DNA of 64,000 bases from an uncultured Anaerolineae bacterium (GCA_905479495.1 CAJQMR010000009.1:1-64000); one strand, 5' to 3'; counted from the stretch's first letter, positions 1 to 8,674 are shown. Translations and numbers: made by a program. The notes: generated from the sequence alone by a model not told the origin.

Positions 1-156
1 GGGCTGCTGCCCGACCAGCCCAACCTGCAGGCGGCCATTACCGCCAAACTTGACGATGAAAATGATTCTGTTCGCAGTGCGGCAATCGCGGCTTTAGCGG
101 GGCTGCTGCCCGACCAGCCCGACCTGCAGGCGGCCATTACCGCCAAACTTGACGAT
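1..156 (+). repeat. Tandem 99-bp coding repeat (HEAT unit)
   Basis: Bases 1-57 and 100-156 are identical except for one base (Asn versus Asp codon), giving a 99-bp period equal to 33 codons. The near-identity points to recent unit duplication or gene conversion. More units may lie upstream of the window. Confidence 0.85.
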
Positions 157-816
157 ACCGAGGATAGATATGGTTTTGTCCGCAGGGCGGCAATCGCGGT
201 ATTGCATCCTCTTTTCTCCCAGGAAGCAGCTTTGATAGAGCGGCTTATTCCCTGGCTGGGCTGTCATTTTGAGACGAATGCCTCTATGAGTGAAACGATA
301 CGTCAGCAATTGGCTTCAGCTTTAGCACCCTTGTTGACTCACGATGGATGGTTGATCGACGTAATCACTTTATTGGATAGCACAGCCTGGCCCGCGCGTC
401 AGGGCGCAGCCTGGACACTAATTAACATGCCCGGCGGCCCGCCAGCGCATCTGCTACCGCGCCTGAAAGCACTTCTGACCGATTTTCGGGCAGAAGAAAG
501 CTGGCCTCAGCGACTGCAGGTGGCAGAAATTTTACTGAACCATCGTAGTCCCGACCTGAATCGGCGAGCGATTGCCACAGCTGTAGCCGCCTTAGATTAT
601 GCTACCCAACCCTGGTATGAACTGCCTCACTCAGGTACGGCTGTGCGTCGTCAAGCAGCTCTTATCTTGGGCCAACTTGATGCCGTCTACTTTGATGCAG
701 CCTTATTCAATCGCCTGCGCCGCGTTATGGAAGAAGATAAAAGTGAGGAAGTGCGGGATGCCGCTTATCAGGCATTGCTGCGGATGGCTGCCGCACCTCG
801 TAAAGCAGGAGAGTAG
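1..816 (+). CDS. HEAT-repeat protein, C-terminal part (5' truncated by window)
   Basis: The frame is open from base 1, so the gene starts outside the window; 271 residues are visible before the TAG at 814-816. The visible part is made of helical HEAT-like units. A 33-residue unit (GLLPDQPxLQAAITAKLDD followed by a VRxAAIAxL helix) appears twice in a row, and the later part repeats the pattern 'VRRQAALILGQL' / 'VRDAAYQALLRMA' more loosely. HEAT solenoids are protein-protein interaction scaffolds; in Chloroflexota they are often C-terminal to NACHT or kinase domains, but no such domain is visible here. No signal peptide can be judged. The stop codon directly abuts the stop codon of the convergent glycosyltransferase gene with no base between. 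Confidence 0.8.
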   Translation, partial: GLLPDQPNLQAAITAKLDDENDSVRSAAIAALAGLLPDQPDLQAAITAKLDDTEDRYGFVRRAAIAVLHPLFSQEAALIERLIPWLGCHFETNASMSETIRQQLASALAPLLTHDGWLIDVITLLDSTAWPARQGAAWTLINMPGGPPAHLLPRLKALLTDFRAEESWPQRLQVAEILLNHRSPDLNRRAIATAVAALDYATQPWYELPHSGTAVRRQAALILGQLDAVYFDAALFNRLRRVMEEDKSEEVRDAAYQALLRMAAAPRKAGE

Positions 817-2046
817 TTACTGCAAAAATGGGGCTAGAATTTTAGCCAGCGTTTTATAGGAGAAATGTTGTTTGCCCAGTTCATAATTGTGGGTGGTGGC
901 GGGAACGGCCGTTTCCGGTTCCTCTAACCAGCCGCGCACAATCTCCACCGTTTCTGATGTAATTTTCCCCTCAATCTCAGCAAACTGGAAGCCCAGCGGG
1001 CCGATGTCTGCCGCGTAAACCGGATAGCGGTTTACCATGGCGGGCAGCTTAAAGTAAACCGTCTCGATGAGGGCGTTGCCAAAGCCTTCGATAAAGCTGG
1101 GGTACGTCACCAGATCGGCGTGTGGATAGGCGTCCCACAGCGAGTAGACTTTTTTGTCGCCGTCCCAGCGTCGCTGATCTTCGACCTCTTCACCCGCGTA
1201 AATCAACTTAACGCCTTTGGCCTTCGCCAGCGCTTCTAGTTCGTGTAGATACTCTAGCCCCTCGTCACCTGCTTTGTGGGTGATGACCAGTTTGGCGCGT
1301 TTGTTGCCTAGCTGGTGCAGCAGCTCAATCGTCAGCTCGATCCCTTTGCGCGGGATGACGCGGGTAGGCTGCAAAATGAGCCAATCATCAGGCTTTAGGC
1401 CAATTGTCTGGCGAAAATCGGCGTTGAAGTCGTCAATGCCGGGCGGCGGGGTGTGGAAGTCAAAGACGTTGGGGATGATGAAGCTGTCCAGCCCGCGCCG
1501 CTGCTTGAGGGCCGTTTGGGCCAGCGAATTGATGACGGCGTGGTCTAATCCTGGCAAGGCTGGCGGGAAAAACTGGTCCAAAAAGTCGGTGATGTGGCTG
1601 TCTAAAAAACGGGGACGTTCCCAGTAAAAATCGTGGTTGTGGGCCAGGCCGGGCAGCTTCAACTCGGCCATCAGTTCGGTCAGCGCCTGGGCCAGGGGCA
1701 GCTGCATGGGAATGGCAAACGCGTTCTGAATGATGACGTACTCAATGTTGTACTCGGTGAGGAATTGGCGGAGCGGCCGTTTCAATTCCTGCGCTCTTTG
1801 GTGAATGTCGGGGAGGAGGGAGACGGCCGTTTCCTTGGCCACAAACGCACGGTCGTGCAAATCTTTAGCTGCGGCATCCTCAAAATGGAGCCGAGGATCT
1901 TCCAGGCCTTCCAGGTTGGGGTCCAGCTCACCGGCGCAGTAAAAAACTTGGTGCCCAAACTGTTTGGCAATGGTGACCAGCTTGGCCGATTCCAATGAGA
2001 CGCCGTCGGTGCCTGCCAGCCGGGTGGAAATAACGCCAATGTTCAT
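817..2046 (-). CDS. Glycosyltransferase, GT4-like (GT-B fold)
   Basis: A 409-residue cytosolic protein. The N-terminus MNIGVISTRLAGTDGVSLE is the glycine-rich loop of GT-B retaining glycosyltransferases. The second Rossmann half begins near residue 220 (ILQPTRVIPRKGIELTIELL) and carries the nucleotide-sugar motif region 'YPSFIEGFGNALIETVYFKLP', typical of family GT4 (E-x7-E). The start ATG overlaps the stop of the upstream GH13 gene by 4 bp (ATGA at 2043-2046), so the two are translationally coupled. The substrate cannot be read from sequence. Beside a GH13_18 phosphorylase it may build or extend a glycosylglycerate-type compatible solute (for example a mannosylglucosylglycerate synthase); that is inference. 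Confidence 0.85.
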   Translation of the reverse strand: MNIGVISTRLAGTDGVSLESAKLVTIAKQFGHQVFYCAGELDPNLEGLEDPRLHFEDAAAKDLHDRAFVAKETAVSLLPDIHQRAQELKRPLRQFLTEYNIEYVIIQNAFAIPMQLPLAQALTELMAELKLPGLAHNHDFYWERPRFLDSHITDFLDQFFPPALPGLDHAVINSLAQTALKQRRGLDSFIIPNVFDFHTPPPGIDDFNADFRQTIGLKPDDWLILQPTRVIPRKGIELTIELLHQLGNKRAKLVITHKAGDEGLEYLHELEALAKAKGVKLIYAGEEVEDQRRWDGDKKVYSLWDAYPHADLVTYPSFIEGFGNALIETVYFKLPAMVNRYPVYAADIGPLGFQFAEIEGKITSETVEIVRGWLEEPETAVPATTHNYELGKQHFSYKTLAKILAPFLQ

Positions 2047-3716
2047 GTGAGTTTTATCCAGGCGATTTGGTAAGGGGCGAGCGTGATTTGTTGAGAAACG
2101 GCCGTATCCGTCAGCAGCTCTCGTCCGGTAAATGGCAGTTTAACCGCAACAGTGCCATCTGAAACGTTATGTAAACAAAGCATCTGCGTGCCCTGGTGGC
2201 CGCGCAAAATGGCGAAAATAGCGGGATGCAGCTTGAGTATGGTCTGGTCGCCGATGGGGTGGAACGCTTTTTCGGCCGTGCGCAGCTTGAGCAGCTGGCA
2301 ATAGCCTGTAAAAACCCGCTGGCGCAGCCCGCTTTTTAGCTCCTGTTCCAGTTGATCCCGTTGCAGTTTTTGCCGGTTGATACTGCGATAACGCCCGGTT
2401 TGCTGCACCCCTTCGGGCCAATTTTGCGAGCCAAACAGGCTGTGGAAGTAAATGCCCGGCACGCCGCGCAGCGCCAACATGATCGCCTGTGAGGCCAAAA
2501 AGCGACGGGCAACCAGTTCTTCGGATTCGGCTGCGTCGGGCACGGCCAGCGCATTGAGATAGCTGATGTTTAGTTCGTACGCGCTTTGGCTGCCGTCACC
2601 ATTGGCTTTGTAGGAAACAAAACCGCCCAGCGCCTGGACGCGCTCGGCCATCGCCTCAATCGCTTCATCGCTCAGGATGCCACGTGCCGGGGTAAGGCCA
2701 ATGCCATCGTGCGAGGCGCAAAAATTAAAAAAGGTGACATTGTCGGAGGGTAATTCCAGCGAAGTGGCCCAGTTAGAAAGCTGGCTGGCGATCCCGGTGT
2801 GAAACGCATTTAGGATCAGCGGCGGCAAGGAAAAGTTGTACACCATCTGGGCTTCGTTACGGCCGTTGCCAAAATAAGCAATATTCTCCTTGTGGGGAAT
2901 GTTTGTCTCGGTGATCAGGGCCACCTGAGGTGCGACTTCGTTTAGCGCGGCGCGCATCAGCTGAATGAGGCGGTGGGTTTGGGGTAAGTTCAAGCAGCGT
3001 GTGCCGGGTTCCTTCCACATAAAACCAATCGCATCCAGGCGAATGTAGCTTGCGCCCTGGGCCACGTAAAAGAGCAGCGTCTCCAGCACGGCCAGCAGTA
3101 CAGCCGGATTGGCATAGTTCAGGTCGATTTGGTCGGCGCTGAAGGTGGTCCACAGGTGGCGCGTGCCTGATTGGGTCTGGAAGGGAGTCAGTAAAGGGAG
3201 GGCGCGGGGTCGGAAAACGGCCGTTAAGTCCACCGCTGGATCCACGGCTACAAAAAAATCGTCATACGCCGGGTCATCTTGCAAATAACCCTGGAACCAG
3301 CGGCTCTCGGCGGAGATGTGGTTGATGACGGCATCGAACATGAGCTGGAAATTTTCACCCACTGCGGCAACGTTGTCCCAACTGCCCAGCGCCGGATCCA
3401 CCGCTTTGTAATCAATCACGGAAAAGCCGTCGTCGGAAGAGTAGGGGTAAAAGGGGAGCAGGTGGATGGTTTGGATACGGCCGTTCATCGTCTCATTGCA
3501 AAAGTTGGCCAGAGTTTGCAGCGGGGCTTCACCGGGGGCTTGTACCTGATCGCCATAGGTAATTAAAACGGAGTCACGTTCGGAGAAAACGGCCGTTTCT
3601 GGCTTTGGCAAACGCGGGTCATATGAGACAAGCAGCTGCTGAACTTTTTCATAGGTCTGCTGGGCCTCAGCCTCGCCATACAAAAAAATCAGATGGTTTA
3701 AGATGGAAGATGTCAT
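2043..3716 (-). CDS. GH13_18 disaccharide phosphorylase (glucosylglycerate/sucrose phosphorylase family)
   Basis: A 557-residue alpha-amylase-superfamily enzyme. The catalytic residues are visible: nucleophile Asp228 (YIRLDAIGFMWKEPGT), acid/base Glu270 (ALITETNIPHKEN) and transition-state Asp337 (ASHDGIGL). GH13_18 enzymes phosphorolyse alpha-glucosides to glucose-1-phosphate. The WKEPGT..LPQTH stretch resembles the glucosylglycerate phosphorylase branch (E. coli YcjM) more than sucrose phosphorylase, and the operon order also matches ycj. I chose the ATG at 3716. A TTG further upstream would run through a palindromic intergenic repeat (3773-3812) and adds residues not expected in the family. 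The gene ends with an ATGA overlap into the glycosyltransferase. It probably degrades the sugar imported by the adjacent ABC transporter. Confidence 0.85.
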   Translation of the reverse strand: MTSSILNHLIFLYGEAEAQQTYEKVQQLLVSYDPRLPKPETAVFSERDSVLITYGDQVQAPGEAPLQTLANFCNETMNGRIQTIHLLPFYPYSSDDGFSVIDYKAVDPALGSWDNVAAVGENFQLMFDAVINHISAESRWFQGYLQDDPAYDDFFVAVDPAVDLTAVFRPRALPLLTPFQTQSGTRHLWTTFSADQIDLNYANPAVLLAVLETLLFYVAQGASYIRLDAIGFMWKEPGTRCLNLPQTHRLIQLMRAALNEVAPQVALITETNIPHKENIAYFGNGRNEAQMVYNFSLPPLILNAFHTGIASQLSNWATSLELPSDNVTFFNFCASHDGIGLTPARGILSDEAIEAMAERVQALGGFVSYKANGDGSQSAYELNISYLNALAVPDAAESEELVARRFLASQAIMLALRGVPGIYFHSLFGSQNWPEGVQQTGRYRSINRQKLQRDQLEQELKSGLRQRVFTGYCQLLKLRTAEKAFHPIGDQTILKLHPAIFAILRGHQGTQMLCLHNVSDGTVAVKLPFTGRELLTDTAVSQQITLAPYQIAWIKLT

Positions 3717-3772
3717 TCTGGGAAAACTGCCTCTGATGTTGTGAATGATAACGTAGATGCGATCCTGGGACG

Positions 3773-3812
3773 AAACGTGATGCGTCAAATTTTCCTCTCA
3801 CGCATCACGTTT
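3773..3812. repeat. Dispersed palindrome, GTGATGCGT family, copy 1
   Basis: Perfect 13-bp inverted repeat (3773-3785 and 3800-3812, arm AAACGTGATGCGT) with a 14-nt loop, between the permease and phosphorylase genes. A longer copy of the same arm lies at 8675-8727. It is not followed by a U-run, so it is unlikely to be a simple terminator. Confidence 0.8.
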
Positions 3813-3828
3813 TATGCATCATAGAATA

Positions 3829-4734
3829 CTACCCTTTCACACCACCAGCCGACAACCCTTCCGACAAATAGCGCTCCAATGCCAGGAACAGCACCATGAT
3901 GGGCACTGTCATAATGGTGGAGGCCGCCATCACCACATTGGGGCGCGGTGAGGGATCATTCCAAATGGTGCTAATTTTAATCGGCATGGTGAACAAATCG
4001 TTATTGTTCAAAAAGACAAAGGCGTAGAGAAATTCATTCCAGGCAATCATCAACGTGTAGATGGCCACAGAAACCAATGCGGGAATGGCCAGCGGCAGGG
4101 TAATGCGCCAGATAACCTCCATCCGGCTGCACCCATCAATGAGACCAGCTTGCTCAATTTCCGTGGGAATGGTGCGGAAGTAGTTTGTGAGCATGTAAAG
4201 GGCCACGGGTAGCGTTTGGGCTAGGTAAGTAAAAACCAGCACGCCCAAATTGTCCTGCACATCAAAGCCAATGGTGTCGCCAATGCGAGCCAGCATGGCG
4301 AAGAGCGGGATGATGAGCAATATGCCGGGAAAGAGATACACCACTAAAATGGCGTTAACCATGAAATTTTTGCCACGAAAGTTTAGCCGGGCAATCGCAT
4401 AAGACCCCAATACAGCAAGAATGACAGCGATAACGGCCGTTGGCACTGCTACCAGAATCGTATTGCGAATATTTGTGCCAAACTGTTGATAGCTGGGGTT
4501 TTCCGGATTAAATAGCTCATCATAGGCTTCCAGCCGCAATTCACCGGGCACGTAAACGGGTTCCCGCCCGCCAATCTCTGCTCGTGTCTTGAACGATGAG
4601 GAAACCATCCAATAAAACGGGAACAAAATACTCGTCAGGAAAAAGGTGAGCACAATGGCAAAGATAAAACCCTGTAAACTAAATCGGCGGCTTAACTGCG
4701 TGAGAAACGAACTGTTTTCTGAACGTGCTTGCAT
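3829..4734 (-). CDS. Sugar ABC transporter permease (MalG/UgpE type)
   Basis: A 301-residue inner-membrane protein with six predicted hydrophobic segments, the first at about residues 20-42 (FIFAIVLTFFLTSILFPFYW). The EAA loop that contacts the ATPase is present near residue 200 (EQAGLIDGCSRMEVIWRITL, with the conserved Gly and the following LP). This is the CUT1-family second permease, partner of the protein encoded 15 bp upstream. No ATPase gene lies in the operon. CUT1 systems often use a shared MsmK/UgpC-type ATPase encoded elsewhere, which is the likely case here. Confidence 0.93.
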   Translation of the reverse strand: MQARSENSSFLTQLSRRFSLQGFIFAIVLTFFLTSILFPFYWMVSSSFKTRAEIGGREPVYVPGELRLEAYDELFNPENPSYQQFGTNIRNTILVAVPTAVIAVILAVLGSYAIARLNFRGKNFMVNAILVVYLFPGILLIIPLFAMLARIGDTIGFDVQDNLGVLVFTYLAQTLPVALYMLTNYFRTIPTEIEQAGLIDGCSRMEVIWRITLPLAIPALVSVAIYTLMIAWNEFLYAFVFLNNNDLFTMPIKISTIWNDPSPRPNVVMAASTIMTVPIMVLFLALERYLSEGLSAGGVKG

Positions 4735-4749
4735 GATACCTTCTCCCTC

Positions 4750-5709
4750 TTATTCCTCTTCTACGTTGCGCATAACAATGCCTACGTAAAACGCCATAAA
4801 CGTGACCAAAATGACCAGCAAGATCATTGCTGTGGCCGCGCCACGCCCAAAATTAAACTGGTTAAAGCTAAATTGATAGGTCAAAACGGGAAGCACATTG
4901 GTTCCAAATCCGCCACCGGTGAGCAGAAAAATGTCGTCAAATTTGTTGAACGTCCACATGAGGCGCAGCAAAAAGATGGCGCCCATGACGTAGCGTAGCT
5001 CCGGTAGCGTCACATGCAGAAATTGCTGCCAGTTGCTGGCCCCATCTACCCGTGCTGCTTCGTACAGTGTGCGGTCCACGGCTTGCAATCGGGCCAATAT
5101 CATGAGCATGGCAAAGGGGAAATAGCGCCATGCTTCAAAAATGATAACCAAAATGAGCGCCAGCCCGCGCGTAGACAAATACGCCTGTGGCAAATCGATA
5201 ATCCCCAGCCCCATCAAAATATCGTTCAGCACGCCAGACGGCCGTGGGTCCAGCAACCAGCGCCAAACAAACACCACGCTCACAATTGGGGCCACGTAGG
5301 GGAACAGGAACACCGCGCGCGTTAGCCCTCGGCCCCGAAACGGCCGATTCAACAATAACGAGGCAATAAGCCCGACGAGTACCGTCAGGGTTGTGGCGGT
5401 GAAGGTATACACCACACTGGTAACGGCTGCGCCCCAACTTTGCCAACCCTGCCACTTAAAGGCAAAATCGTTGAACACCGCCCGGTAGTTATCCCAACCC
5501 ACAAACGGGGCATGAAACACATCATTTAAATTCCCCAAACTCACATCTCGAAAACTAATCCAGATGGAAAAGAAGGCGGGGAACAACACAAGACCAAACA
5601 CAATTAAGGCCGTAGGTGAGATTAATGTCCAGGCCAGACGTGCTTCCTGCGCATGCCAGCTTTTGCGGCGACCGGCAGCCTTCCCATTTTTTTCAGTTAG
5701 TGCAGCCAT
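4750..5709 (-). CDS. Sugar ABC transporter permease (MalF/UgpA type)
   Basis: A 319-residue membrane protein with six hydrophobic segments and an EAA loop near residue 220 (EAARVDGASNWQQFLHVTLP). It is the first permease of the CUT1 pair. I take the ATG at 5709: the ribosome-binding site AAGGAAAGG lies 5 nt upstream, and a GTG one codon earlier is too close to it. A strong hairpin followed by a U-run (5724-5761) separates it from the binding-protein gene, so its expression should be lower than that of the binding protein. Confidence 0.93.
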   Translation of the reverse strand: MAALTEKNGKAAGRRKSWHAQEARLAWTLISPTALIVFGLVLFPAFFSIWISFRDVSLGNLNDVFHAPFVGWDNYRAVFNDFAFKWQGWQSWGAAVTSVVYTFTATTLTVLVGLIASLLLNRPFRGRGLTRAVFLFPYVAPIVSVVFVWRWLLDPRPSGVLNDILMGLGIIDLPQAYLSTRGLALILVIIFEAWRYFPFAMLMILARLQAVDRTLYEAARVDGASNWQQFLHVTLPELRYVMGAIFLLRLMWTFNKFDDIFLLTGGGFGTNVLPVLTYQFSFNQFNFGRGAATAMILLVILVTFMAFYVGIVMRNVEEE

Positions 5710-5723
5710 CACAACCTTTCCTT

Positions 5724-5761
5724 AAAAAACAGAGGTGCAGCCCGGAGACTGCACCTCTGTT
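5724..5761 (-). terminator. Intercistronic terminator/attenuator between binding protein and permease genes
   Basis: Read on the minus strand there is a perfect 12-bp stem (arms 5749-5760 and 5729-5740) with an 8-nt loop, followed directly by a run of six T. It sits in the 67 bp between the binding-protein stop and the permease start. Partial termination here would give more binding protein than membrane components, as in many sugar ABC operons. Confidence 0.85.
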
Positions 5762-5776
5762 AACGTCTAATCTTGC

Positions 5777-7258
5777 TTACTCGCCAACACGATCCGCGTA
5801 CATACCCTCAACTTGTTCTTGCAGGAACTGTGCGGCCGTTTCTGGCGTCATCGTTCCTTCCAGAGCAATCTGGCTAATGACTGTTGGAATCAGCAAACGA
5901 CCCTCGATGTCACCAATCACAGCGCGTTGGTTCGCATCGTAGTCAGGACGGAACAGCCAACGCTGCATTGATTCGTACCCGTTGGCAATCTGGTCCAACG
6001 TTTCTGGTGAATAGTACTGGAAGTAGTCGCTGCTGGTCATCCAGCCATCAACAGCGCTCTTCAGCACAGGAACCTTACCAAACGGAGCCAGCGCCAAAAT
6101 GTCCTGGTAGCCTTCCGTCAAGAAGTAAGCCACCACATCTTGGGCCACCGGATCGGCCCCTTGCATGATGCCCAATGTTACTAGCTGGCCGTAAGAAGCC
6201 GAGCCGTTGGGGCCAACCATTTCAGGGGCAAAGCCAGTGTTGCCAGACAGATCTTCAACAGCAATCTCTAAATTGCCACCGCCGTCCAAACCAGAGCCAT
6301 CTACCAGGTCATCCATGATGTAGGTGCTGTAGAACAACATGCCAGATTGATCCAGCTCGTAGCTCTCGCGGGCCCCACGCCAGTACTGCGGACCTGGCGC
6401 TGAACAATCTTGCAGGCTGGTGTAGAAATCTAGCGCGGCGATCATTTCTGGGGTGTCCATCGTGACGTTGCCGTCGGCATCAAATGGCCAGGCGTTGTTG
6501 GAGATCGCCACCTGCTCAAAGATTTGGTGGCCATAGTTCTGGCCAGGATCGGTGCCGATGGTCATGCCGTAGAGCAAGTTTTCGGTGCCTGGCAATGCGT
6601 TACAGGCAGCGGAAATATCTTCCCAAGCGATTGGCGCATTCAGACCGGCTTCATTAAAGAGGTCTTCGCGATACCAAATTGCCTGAATCCAACCATCGTA
6701 CGGAATGGCAGCATAGTTGCCTGTGGCGGGATCGGTCACCATGGCTAATGGACCTGCGCGGAAATCATCTTCACCAATGGCAGAGATGGTCGCCATCGCG
6801 GCATCTTGATCCAAAATGCCATCGGCGGCGAAGGAAGCGACGCGCTCCACACCCATGCGCACGATGTCAGGCAGGCGGTTGGCAGCCTGTGCCGTGGCGA
6901 TACGCTGGGTGACACCAGCTTCTTCGATGGGCACAATGCGAATTTCTACTTCAGGATGTTCTGCCATGTAGCGGGCGGCTACTGATTCATAGGCTGCAAT
7001 CCGTTCTTCTTCATTGTCTGTGGTCCAGAATTCAACCACGGTTTGTTCCATCGGTTCGGCGGGTACTTCAACCACGCGCGTTACTTCGATGGTTTCGGTG
7101 ACGGATTCGCCTTCCACCATGCGGGTCACTTCTACTTGCTCGGTAACCGTTTCTGTTTCGGTCACTACGCGGGTGACTTCAACCGTCTCGGGGGTGCAGG
7201 CCGTTATGGCCAGGGCAACCAGAACAAAAGCTGCGATTAAATATCGAATTTTTCTCAT
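5777..7258 (-). CDS. Extracellular sugar-binding lipoprotein of ABC transporter (SBP family 1)
   Basis: A 493-residue lipoprotein. The signal peptide MRKIRYLIAAFVLVALAITA is followed by the lipobox Cys (ITAC). Next comes a low-complexity Val/Thr/Glu linker (TRVV-TETETVTEQVEV-TRMV, about residues 25-65) typical of Chloroflexota binding proteins. The mature domain from about residue 70 is a family 1 solute-binding fold (VEFWTTDNEEERIAAYESVA). The chosen ATG has an AAGGAGAAGG ribosome-binding site; the frame stays open upstream, but that part has no such site. The protein captures the sugar outside the membrane and delivers it to the two permeases. The substrate is not readable directly; the phosphorylase suggests a glucoside such as glucosylglycerate or sucrose. 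Confidence 0.93.
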   Translation of the reverse strand: MRKIRYLIAAFVLVALAITACTPETVEVTRVVTETETVTEQVEVTRMVEGESVTETIEVTRVVEVPAEPMEQTVVEFWTTDNEEERIAAYESVAARYMAEHPEVEIRIVPIEEAGVTQRIATAQAANRLPDIVRMGVERVASFAADGILDQDAAMATISAIGEDDFRAGPLAMVTDPATGNYAAIPYDGWIQAIWYREDLFNEAGLNAPIAWEDISAACNALPGTENLLYGMTIGTDPGQNYGHQIFEQVAISNNAWPFDADGNVTMDTPEMIAALDFYTSLQDCSAPGPQYWRGARESYELDQSGMLFYSTYIMDDLVDGSGLDGGGNLEIAVEDLSGNTGFAPEMVGPNGSASYGQLVTLGIMQGADPVAQDVVAYFLTEGYQDILALAPFGKVPVLKSAVDGWMTSSDYFQYYSPETLDQIANGYESMQRWLFRPDYDANQRAVIGDIEGRLLIPTVISQIALEGTMTPETAAQFLQEQVEGMYADRVGE

Positions 7259-7422
7259 TTCCTTCTCCTTTGTGTTGTGAATACTTTTTGGCGCTTGAAA
7301 CTGCGGTGAGCAGTTGGCCATTGATTAATAGGGAACTTATTCGGTACTAATTTGTTGCCTGCTTGGGCAAAGGTGGGTTTGGAAATCTGTCACCTCCTTT
7401 TTATGAATGAGTGCTGTGTTGC

Positions 7423-8445
7423 TTATAAAATTGAAGAACCGCTAGACGCCCTGACGATTAACGTCGGTGTGAGTAGGGCATGTTGGTTTTCTGGGGTACG
7501 GCCGTTCACAATGTCAATGAGCATGGCGCAGGTTTGGCGACCAATCTCGTAGATGGGCTGGTGCAGGGTGGTGAGTGGTGGATTGACGTAAGCTGAGGAA
7601 GGAATGTCGTCAAATCCGGCGACGGCAATGTCTACGCCAACCGTTTTGCCATCCTGTTGAATCTGGTTGATAGCGCCCATGGCCATGAGATCGTTGCCAC
7701 AGATAACGGCCGTTACCTGCGGTGTCGCTGCCAGTAGTCGTTTAACAGCCTCTGCTCCGCTGCGCTGTGTCAGGTCCCCTTCTACGATCCATTCAGGGAT
7801 TACTGGCAAATTATTTGCCGCCATCGTGTCGTAATACCCTTGCAAACGATACTGGCTAAACATCAGCCCGGCGGGAGGCATAATGAAACCAATCCGCCGG
7901 TGACCCAAGTCGGCCAAATGCTGTACCAGCAGCTGCATACCAGCCACCCCATCCTCATCTACGTACGGATATTCAAAAGGCACATCGGTGCGGCCAAATA
8001 CCACAAACGGGAAATCATGTTCATGTAAATGGAGGATGCGGGAATCGTTTTCGCGGGTACGAATGACGATGAGGCCATCGACCCAACCGCGTTGGGTGGC
8101 CCGGGCATAAGCTTGTTTCTCTTCTTCGCTTTCCGGAGCGTGTGTTGAAACCAGCAAATCATATTCATGCTCGGCAGCTTCATTGCCGATGCCCGCGATA
8201 AATTCACTAAAAAATGGGTCAGAAAAGCGGGGGCCAAAGGTGGGCATGATGAAGCCCAGGGTGTCTGTACGTTGTTTTTGCAGGCGGCGGGCGATGAGGT
8301 TGGGTTGGTAACCAAGTGCTGCGGCTGTTTCCAAAATGCGCTGGCGTGTCTCGGCAGCCACATCGTCGTAGCCCGCCAAACCACGGGAAACGGTGGTAAT
8401 GGAGATGCCCAACTTGCTGGCAATATCTTTCAGGGTTGCTGCCAT
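7423..8445 (-). CDS. LacI-family transcriptional repressor of the sugar operon
   Basis: A 340-residue regulator. The N-terminal helix-turn-helix is classic LacI (MAATLKDIASKLGISITTVS, then RGLAGYDDVAAETRQRILE with the hinge helix around residues 50-58, ALGYQPNLIARRL). Residues ~60-335 form a periplasmic-binding-protein-like effector domain (HRRIGFIMPPAG; VICGNDLMAMGAI; VAGFDDIPSSAYVNPPLTTL). The ATG at 8445 is preceded by GGAAGAAGG. It is the first gene of the operon. Two perfect 18-bp operators overlap its promoter, so it most likely represses itself and the downstream transport and catabolic genes until the sugar or a derivative is bound. Confidence 0.93.
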   Translation of the reverse strand: MAATLKDIASKLGISITTVSRGLAGYDDVAAETRQRILETAAALGYQPNLIARRLQKQRTDTLGFIMPTFGPRFSDPFFSEFIAGIGNEAAEHEYDLLVSTHAPESEEEKQAYARATQRGWVDGLIVIRTRENDSRILHLHEHDFPFVVFGRTDVPFEYPYVDEDGVAGMQLLVQHLADLGHRRIGFIMPPAGLMFSQYRLQGYYDTMAANNLPVIPEWIVEGDLTQRSGAEAVKRLLAATPQVTAVICGNDLMAMGAINQIQQDGKTVGVDIAVAGFDDIPSSAYVNPPLTTLHQPIYEIGRQTCAMLIDIVNGRTPENQHALLTPTLIVRASSGSSIL

Positions 8446-8533
8446 GCGCCTTCTTCCTAAAGTGCAGTGGGGTGGGCAAATCGCGGCTTGATCAGGTGTG
8501 CTACTACAAAACCTGCGGCGACTTGCAAAAACC

Positions 8534-8551
8534 ATCCAAAACGTTTTGGAT
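8534..8551. promoter_or_regulatory. LacI-type operator O2 (downstream of -10)
   Basis: Perfect 18-bp palindrome ATCCAAAACGTTTTGGAT sharing the central 16 bp with O1. The centres are 31 bp apart, about three helical turns, so two repressor dimers would sit on the same face of the DNA. Confidence 0.88.
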
Positions 8552-8558
8552 AGTAAAA

Positions 8559-8587
8559 AGTGTATTCCAAAACGTTTTGGAAGTCAA
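8559..8587 (-). promoter_or_regulatory. Sigma-70-type promoter of the LacI/sugar operon
   Basis: On the minus strand TTGACT (8587-8582) and TACACT (8564-8559) are separated by exactly 17 bp, and the spacer is almost wholly the second operator. The arrangement means bound repressor and RNA polymerase exclude each other. Both boxes match the housekeeping consensus at 5/6 (TTGACT) and 4/6 (TACACT) positions. Confidence 0.8.
8565..8582. promoter_or_regulatory. LacI-type operator O1 (in promoter spacer)
   Basis: Perfect 18-bp palindrome TTCCAAAACGTTTTGGAA with a central CG, as usual for LacI/GalR operators. It lies between the -35 and -10 boxes of the regulator's own promoter. Confidence 0.88.
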
Positions 8588-8674
8588 TATTTTGTGTAAA
8601 GTGCCACAATTGTTTTTACTTATTCAAGGCAAAATGTACAGGAATGGTGTTTAGGGGGTTGGCGAATAGGGGGA

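Noticed and set aside
3717-3788. TTG start giving the phosphorylase 24 extra residues
   Set aside because: The extension reads through a perfect intergenic palindrome and is not expected in GH13_18 enzymes, although a purine-rich site precedes the TTG.
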